Shown here: one piece after another, positions 59,103 to 64,000 of the stretch
Layout of the letters: every line of letters begins with the position of its first letter
Numbering within the stretch: position 1 is the first letter of the stretch
Source: Chloroflexi bacterium UBA4730
Lineage (GTDB): Bacteria; Chloroflexota; Limnocylindria; P2-11E
Assembly (NCBI GenBank): GCA_002404155.1
Contig: DHJC01000073.1
Span: 1 to 64,000 of the forward strand
Direction of reading: 5' to 3'
Length of the DNA stretch: 64,000 nt
Position numbers and translations under genes: made by a program
Notes under the pieces: generated by a model
Databases searched by the model: none
Seen by the model: only the letters and a program-made list of their open reading frames with translations
Told to the model about the DNA's origin: nothing

Positions 59103-59533
59103 CGCTTCTCGAATCGACCGCTGCGTTCGGCCAGGCGGATGCGGAACGCCACGCCGGCAAGGCCGGCCTGACCCGCGGGGTGCCCGGCCGGTCCGACCGT
59201 CTCGCTCGACGTCAGCGGCGCGAGGCGCGACCGAAGCAGGTTCATCGCCGCCGTCGCTAGGTCGCCGGACAGCTCCTCGTAGCGGCCCCAGGCGATCGCG
59301 CTCCGCCAACTCGCGAGGTCGTCGATCTGATCGACCTCGAAGCACACGTCCGGGGCGGCGCGCATCATCCGGATCTTGAGTCCGAGCGCCGAATGGCCGT
59401 AGACGTTGTCCCCGTCGTAGACGTAGGTGATCGGCACGACGTACGTCCGGCCCTCCGCGTGCACACCGATGCGCCCGACCGTCTCCGTGTGGAGGATCCG
59501 GTCGATCTGCTCAGGCTCGAGCGTGCCCAGCAT
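59099..59533 (-). CDS. Pyridoxamine 5'-phosphate oxidase-fold (PPOX) protein
   Basis: A 144-residue split-barrel flavin-binding-type protein: LHTETVGRIGVHAEGRTYVVPITYVYDGDNVYGHS near the start (in blocks of residues 14-48) and WRSAIAWGRYEELSG in the middle. Family members bind FMN, F420 or heme; which one is unclear. It is coupled to the universal stress protein gene (TGATG) and to phosphoketolase (GTGA). Small PPOX proteins are also found in hypoxia/DosR-type gene sets. Confidence 0.85.
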   Translation of the reverse strand: MLGTLEPEQIDRILHTETVGRIGVHAEGRTYVVPITYVYDGDNVYGHSALGLKIRMMRAAPDVCFEVDQIDDLASWRSAIAWGRYEELSGDLATAAMNLLRSRLAPLTSSETVGPAGHPAGQAGLAGVAFRIRLAERSGRFEKR

Positions 59534-60450
59534 CAGACGGCCTGGCTCGCCGTGGACGGTCGTGCGGCTGCCGCGTCAGCCGCCACCGTCTGCCGCACGA
59601 TGAGAACGGAGCACGGCGCGTGATAGAGGATCCCGCGCGCGACGCTGCCGAGCAGCAGTCGGGTGAGCCCCGCGTTCCCACGCGAACCGACGGCGATGAG
59701 GTCCGCGTTCGTCGCCGTCGCCGCCTCGATCACGCCGTAGGCCGCGTCGCCCTGCGGCACCTCGGCGGTGGCGGGGATCCCGTGCTCCGCGAGGCGCTTC
59801 GCGGCCGCGGCGGCGATCCTCTCGTGCGAGCTGCGCTGGTCGTCGATGATCTGCTGATACATCTCGCCGCTGAACGCGGGCCCGCCCGCGGGGTACCACG
59901 GGAGGAGCGGCGCGACGCTGACGACCCGCACCGGGAGTGCGCTGAGGAACGGAAGCGACCGCACGACCTCCTCCGCCCGCCGCGATCCTGGCGAATTGTC
60001 GGCCGCCAGGACGATGCGGCTGACCGATGTGCCCCGGGCGACGAGCACCGGGCAGGGCGCGTGGTCGACGACCTCCGCGGCGACAGAGCCCAAGAGCGCC
60101 GACGCGAACGGTCCGTGCCCGCGGCTGCCGAGGACGACGAGGTCGGCCCCGATGCGCGCGGCGGTGGCGGAGATGACGCTTGCGGGACGTCCGAACACGA
60201 CTGTCGTCACGATCTCGCGGCCCGGTCCGCTCAGCGCGGCCCTCACCGCCGCGAGCTCCTTGTCGGTGTCCTCACGCAGGAGCGTGTGGAGCGCCGAGCG
60301 CTGCCGCTCCGGCAGGTCGGTCTCTTCCTCGAACAGCTGGTCGACGTAGAGCACCTCGACCGTGCTCGGATCGGGCAGCCGCAGGGTGGCGAGCAGGGCC
60401 TCGGCACGCTTCGCGGATGGCGAGCCGTCGGTCGCGAACAAGATCTTCAT
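59533..60450 (-). CDS. Tandem universal stress protein (two UspA domains)
   Basis: A 305-residue protein with two UspA domains. The first opens MKILFATDGSPSAKRAEALL and has GADLVVLGSRGHGPFASALLGSVA. The second begins SRIVLAADNSPGSRRAEEVV and has NADLIAVGSRGNAGLTRLLLGSVA. Both have the GxxG...S/T ATP-binding pattern. Tandem USPs of this kind are hallmark members of the mycobacterial DosR regulon. It is the first gene of a five-gene coupled operon and is preceded by two pairs of boxes. Start 60450 is chosen over a longer frame because MKIL begins the domain. Confidence 0.93.
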   Translation of the reverse strand: MKILFATDGSPSAKRAEALLATLRLPDPSTVEVLYVDQLFEEETDLPERQRSALHTLLREDTDKELAAVRAALSGPGREIVTTVVFGRPASVISATAARIGADLVVLGSRGHGPFASALLGSVAAEVVDHAPCPVLVARGTSVSRIVLAADNSPGSRRAEEVVRSLPFLSALPVRVVSVAPLLPWYPAGGPAFSGEMYQQIIDDQRSSHERIAAAAAKRLAEHGIPATAEVPQGDAAYGVIEAATATNADLIAVGSRGNAGLTRLLLGSVARGILYHAPCSVLIVRQTVAADAAAARPSTASQAV

Positions 60451-60486
60451 GGGTCCGACGGTAGGTCCGCGGCGCTCTCCGGCCAT

Positions 60487-60522
60487 GGGCCGAAGGTCAC
60501 GACTGCGTGTGCCGAAGGGACC
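60487..60522 (-). promoter_or_regulatory. Paired regulator boxes upstream of the usp-xfp-ackA operon
   Basis: GGGCC-GAAG-GTCAC (60487-60500) and GTGCC-GAAG-GGACC (60509-60522), 22 bp apart, the nearer 37 bp from the usp start. Confidence 0.65.
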
Positions 60523-60526
60523 GCAT

Positions 60527-60562
60527 GGAGCATCCGGCCCACGGCCGCGGGCCGTCCGGCCC
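60527..60562 (+). promoter_or_regulatory. Paired regulator boxes upstream of the GNAT/acyl-CoA synthetase gene
   Basis: GGAGC-ATCC-GGCCC (60527-60540) and the perfect GGGCC-GTCC-GGCCC (60549-60562) start 22 bp apart. The nearer ends 38 bp before the ATG at 60600. Together with the usp pair, four boxes fill the shared divergent promoter. Confidence 0.65.
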
Positions 60563-60599
60563 TATTGGCCCGGCCGTACGGACCCGTACCGTCGGGTCG

Positions 60600-63313
60600 A
60601 TGGGCGCGACGGCCGTGACCCCCGCGTATCCGGCGTACCGCGAGGCCGACGTCGTCCTGCGCGACGGCGGTGTCGCCCGGGTCCGGCCGGTGCGGCCCGA
60701 TGACGAGCCGGCAGTCCTCGCGCTGCTCGCATCGCTCGGGTCCGGATCGCGGCTGAACCGCTTCTTCTCGCTCGGGACGGATCTGGCCACCGAGGCTCGG
60801 CGCGCTGTGGCTGTCGACTACGACCGGACCTATGCGCTCGTCGCGACCGCGGGCCCCGACCGACGCATCGTCGCGCATGCTGCGTACTACGCGAAGCCCG
60901 AGGGCCCGGCGGAAGTGGCGTGGGTCGTCGCGGACGATTGGCAGCGCAACGGCCTCGGGACGCTCCTGCTTGCGCACCTCGCCGAGCACGCCGAGTCGCT
61001 CGGGATCGGCCCGTTCATCGCCTACGTGCTGCCCGAGAACCGCCGGATGGTCGACGTCCTGCGCGAGAGCGGATTCCCCCTCCGCACCTCGCGGACGGTC
61101 GGGCAGGTGGTCTTCGAGTTCCCCACGTCGCTGTCGGCGGCCGCGCGCGATCGCTTCGACCGACGGGAGCGCGTCGCCGCGGCGGCGAGCGTCGGCGCGC
61201 TCATCGCACCGCGCTCCATCGCGGTCGTCGGGGCGTCGCGCTCGCGAGGCACGATCGGCGGTGAGGTATTCCACAACCTGCTCGCCACGGGGTTCACGGG
61301 TCCCGTCTTCCCGGTGAACCCCGCTGCGCGGGTGGTGCAGTCGGTCCTGTCCTACCCATCCATCCGTGACGTGCCCGGCCCGGTCGACCTCGCGGTCATC
61401 GTGGTCCCCGCCGCGAGCGTGCTGGACGCCGCGAGGGAGTGCGCCGCGAAGGGCGTCCACGCGCTGGTCGTCATCTCGGCCGGCTTCGCCGAGACCGGGG
61501 CCGACGGCGCACGGCTCCAGCACGAGCTGCTCGCGATCTGTCGCGACGCCGGGATGCGGCTCGTCGGACCGAACTGCATGGGGATCATGAATACCGCCGG
61601 CGCGGTACGGATGAACGCCACCTTCGCACCGAGCTTCCCACCGGCCGGCCGCGTCGGGTTCATGTCGCAGAGCGGCGCCCTCGGCCTCGCGATCATCGAG
61701 GAGGTCGCGCGCCGCGGGATCGGCCTCTCGTCGTTCGTGTCGGTCGGCAACAAGGCGGACGTGTCGGGCAACGACCTGGTGCAGTACTGGGCGAGCGACC
61801 CGGCGACCGATGTGATGCTCCTCTACCTCGAGTCGTTCGGGAACCGCGCAAGTTCGCGCGGCTCTCGCGCGAGATCGGACGGACGAAACCGATCCTCGCG
61901 GTGAAGAGCGGCCGTTCGGTCGCCGGCGCGCGGGCGACCTCATCCCACACCGGCGCGCTCGTCGCGGCGTCCGACGTGACAGTCGACGCGCTCTTCCGCC
62001 AGGTCGGTGTGGTCCGTACCGAAACGCTGGCCGAGCTTCTCGACGCCGCCGCGCTGTTCGCGACGCAGCCGCTGCCGGCGGGCCCCCGCGTCGGGATCGT
62101 GACGAACGCCGGCGGACCCGCGATCCTCTGCACCGACGCGTGCGAGGCGCGCGGCCTCGTCGTGCCGCAGCTCCCCGAGAGCGTTCGCGCGGCGTTGCGG
62201 GCGTTCCTACCGGCCGAGGCTTCGGTCGCGAACCCGGTCGACATGATCGCCTCGGCCACACCGGAGCAGTACGCCCGGGCGATCACGACGCTCGCCGCGA
62301 GCGACGCGGTCGACGCGATCGTCGCGATCTTCATCCCACCGCTCGTCACGCGGGTCGCGGAGGTCGCCCGTGCGATCGCGGCCGCCGCGCGCGAGCTGCC
62401 GCGGCGTGTCCCACTCATCGCCGTGCTCATGTCCGAGGACCGGGCCCAGGCTGTCCTCGCCGAGGCTCGCGTACCCGTTTATCCGTATCCCGAGGACGCC
62501 GCGCGCGCGCTGGCCCACGCCGCCGCGCACGCACGATGGCGCGCGCGGCCCGAGGGGACCGTGCCCGCGTTCGCGGACGTCCGCACGGCCGACGCATCGG
62601 CGCTCGTCGGGTCGGCGCTCCGCGAGGGCCGCGGCTGGCTCGATCCGCGCGAGGTCGCCGAGCTGCTGTCCTGCTACGGCCTCTCCGTCGCGCCGTACCG
62701 GATCGCGACCGCGCCCGAGACCGCGGGCGTGGCCGCGGCGGAGCTCGGCGGCGACGTCGCGCTCAAGGCGATCGCGCCCGGCCTCGTGCACAAGACGGAG
62801 GCGAATGCCGTCCGGCTCGGGCTCGCAGGGCCGCTGGCGACGGAGGCCGCGGCGCGCGAGCTCGCCGCCGGCGTCGCGCGCGCCGGGCATCAGCTCGAGG
62901 GCTACCTCGTGCAGCGGATGATCGGCCCGGGCGTCGACATGCTCGTCGGCATGGTCCACGACCCGTCGTTCGGCCCGGTCGTGGTCTGCGGCTCGGGCGG
63001 CACGGCGGTCGAGCTGCTGAAGGACGTGAGCGTCCGCGTGACCCCGCTCACCGACCGCGACGCGGCGGACATGCTGCGCTCGCTCCGGACGTTCCCCCTC
63101 CTCGACGGCTACCGTGGCCGGCCGAAGGCCGACGTCGGAGCGCTCGAGGGCACGATCCTCCGGATCGCGGCGCTGGTCGAGGCGCATCCCGAGATCGCGG
63201 AGCTCGACTGCAATCCGGTGATGGTGCTCGCCGTCGGCGCGGTCGTGGTCGACGCGCGCATCCGCCTCGAGGCGGTCACGCCGTGGCCACCGATGGGCGC
63301 GCTACAGCGGTGA
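60600..63313 (+). pseudogene. GNAT-acyl-CoA synthetase (NDP-forming) fusion, split by a one-base frameshift
   Basis: About 904 codons if repaired. Residues 15-190 are an N-acetyltransferase domain (VRPVRPDDEPAVLALLASLG, VADDWQRNGLGTLLLAHLAE). A CoA-binding domain (IAVVGASRSRGTIGGEVFHN), succinyl-CoA-ligase-like domains (FMSQSGALGLAIIEEVARRG, THTGAL-like SSHTGALVAASD) and an ATP-grasp domain (ALKAIAPGLVHKTEANAVRL) follow. The frame breaks near 61849, where GGGAACCGCGC lacks one C compared with the expected Gly-Asn-Pro-Arg. Without the error it would be a protein acyltransferase/acetate-CoA ligase. A sequencing error is quite possible. Confidence 0.85.
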
Positions 63314-63589
63314 TCTCCGCCGGCGCGAGCGCGTCGATGCGGTGAATGTCGGCCGGAAGGTCAGCAGATCTGCGTGGCTGGTGGGCTGTATCGGTCTCCA
63401 CTCGTGTGTTCCGTCGTAGCCGCTACCGCAGTACGCCCACGAATCGCGATAGATCGTCACCGGTGAGCGATCACCGGCCGCCGGCCGGTGGGCGATGCAG
63501 TAGTAGCGAACGACGGCACCGCCAACGAGCGTGGGCGATCGCGTTCGTTTGGACGCCGGTGCGTGGCGTTCGTCGATCTGTGCGGACAT
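63302..63589 (-). CDS. Small uncharacterised protein
   Basis: A 95-residue protein. The ATG at 63589 has a strong GGGAGGGG Shine-Dalgarno. The middle part, VRYYCIAHRPAAGDRSPVTI followed by YRDSWAYCGSGYDGTHEW, has two Cys and several His/Trp that could bind metal, and the tail is Arg/Ser-rich. No family is recognised. The end overlaps the 3' end of the GNAT fusion by 12 bp (convergent). Confidence 0.5.
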   Translation of the reverse strand: MSAQIDERHAPASKRTRSPTLVGGAVVRYYCIAHRPAAGDRSPVTIYRDSWAYCGSGYDGTHEWRPIQPTSHADLLTFRPTFTASTRSRRRRSPL

Positions 63590-63638
63590 GAGAACCCCTC
63601 CCATCTCTCTGGCGCGTGGGCAACGTGCCCAGGTCTCT

Positions 63639-63959
63639 TCAGCCGGTGCCTCTCGAAGCCGTGGGCGCCGGATCGCGGCGCGGCTCCGGGATCCGAGCAC
63701 TCGGGGCCAGGTGCGGCGTGGGCTCGCGCGCGACGTCGATCCAGATATGGTCCTCCGCGCGTCCGCCCAGGGGGCAGAACGCGGGTCGACCGCGGAAGAG
63801 CTGAGGCACTCCGTCTGACGGCCGAAGTGTGCAGTGATCGTGTTGCTCGACCGATGGTCCGGTCACCAGCCAGCGCCGGTCGCGCAGTCGCATCGCGTCG
63901 CGACGTGCTGCGACGAGGTGATGATCCGGATTCGCGCAGCTGAAGCCGGTGTCTTTCAC
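63639..63959 (-). CDS. Possible small hypothetical protein
   Basis: A 106-codon frame from MKDTGFSCANPDHHLVAARR. It has two early cysteines and His residues reminiscent of the neighbouring 95-residue protein. The second half is Pro/Arg-rich and looks like GC-rich background. Coding status is uncertain and no function is offered. Confidence 0.3.
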   Translation of the reverse strand: MKDTGFSCANPDHHLVAARRDAMRLRDRRWLVTGPSVEQHDHCTLRPSDGVPQLFRGRPAFCPLGGRAEDHIWIDVAREPTPHLAPSARIPEPRRDPAPTASRGTG

Positions 63960-64000
63960 CCGACCTGGTTCCGTCGTCTCGCGCAGCTCACCGAGCGATC

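Overview
The window is very GC-rich and densely packed. Many genes begin with GTG, and many start codons overlap the preceding stop (GTGA, ATGA or TGATG). There are no rRNA genes, no convincing tRNA, no insertion sequence, no prophage and no CRISPR array. The gene set is that of a free-living heterotrophic bacterium: histidine breakdown, TRAP/TAXI and ABC uptake, ring-cleaving dioxygenases, copper nitrite reductase, and a DosRS-like hypoxia/NO two-component system. I lean towards a Chloroflexota-like or actinobacterium-like lineage, but no marker gene in the window settles this.

Region 1 (1-38.5 kb) is general metabolism: an iron-transporter-like protein and rhodanese, an OmpR regulator, DAHP synthase, gamma carbonic anhydrase coupled to hutH, a ferric-reductase-like membrane protein, a thiolase, and a 1042-residue cyclase/ATPase/TPR regulator coupled to hutU. 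These are followed by two ArsR-SRPBCC pairs, an amidohydrolase-dCTP deaminase pair, a TAXI-TRAP transporter, msrA, an ABC importer with two unrelated binding proteins, a GH20 hexosaminidase, Gfo/Idh oxidoreductases, dioxygenases, a nitroreductase, an FMN hydroxyacid oxidase, a decayed SDR gene and an AAA ATPase.

Region 2 (38.7-63.3 kb) is the most interesting part. It holds an AniA-type NirK, an NnrS-like protein, a PCYCGC-type lipoprotein and a broken multicopper oxidase. It also holds an FeS/NrfD membrane module with three accessory exported proteins, a cupredoxin, a DosS/DosR-like kinase-regulator pair, and a fully coupled operon (universal stress protein, PPOX protein, phosphoketolase, acetate kinase, P-type ATPase) that is divergent from a GNAT/acyl-CoA-synthetase fusion. 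Nine upstream regions here carry pairs of a 14-bp inverted repeat (GGGCC-N4-GGCCC or GTCCC), with pair members starting 22 or 23 bp apart. I propose that these are binding sites of the DosR-like regulator encoded at 47788-48432, which would make the region a compact hypoxia/nitrogen-oxide regulon with positive autoregulation.

The same region contains several genes with frameshifts or internal deletions (multicopper oxidase, DoxX-like, a four-helix membrane protein, a hybrid sensor kinase, the GNAT fusion). Each could be true decay or an assembly error, and each should be checked against reads before biological conclusions are drawn.
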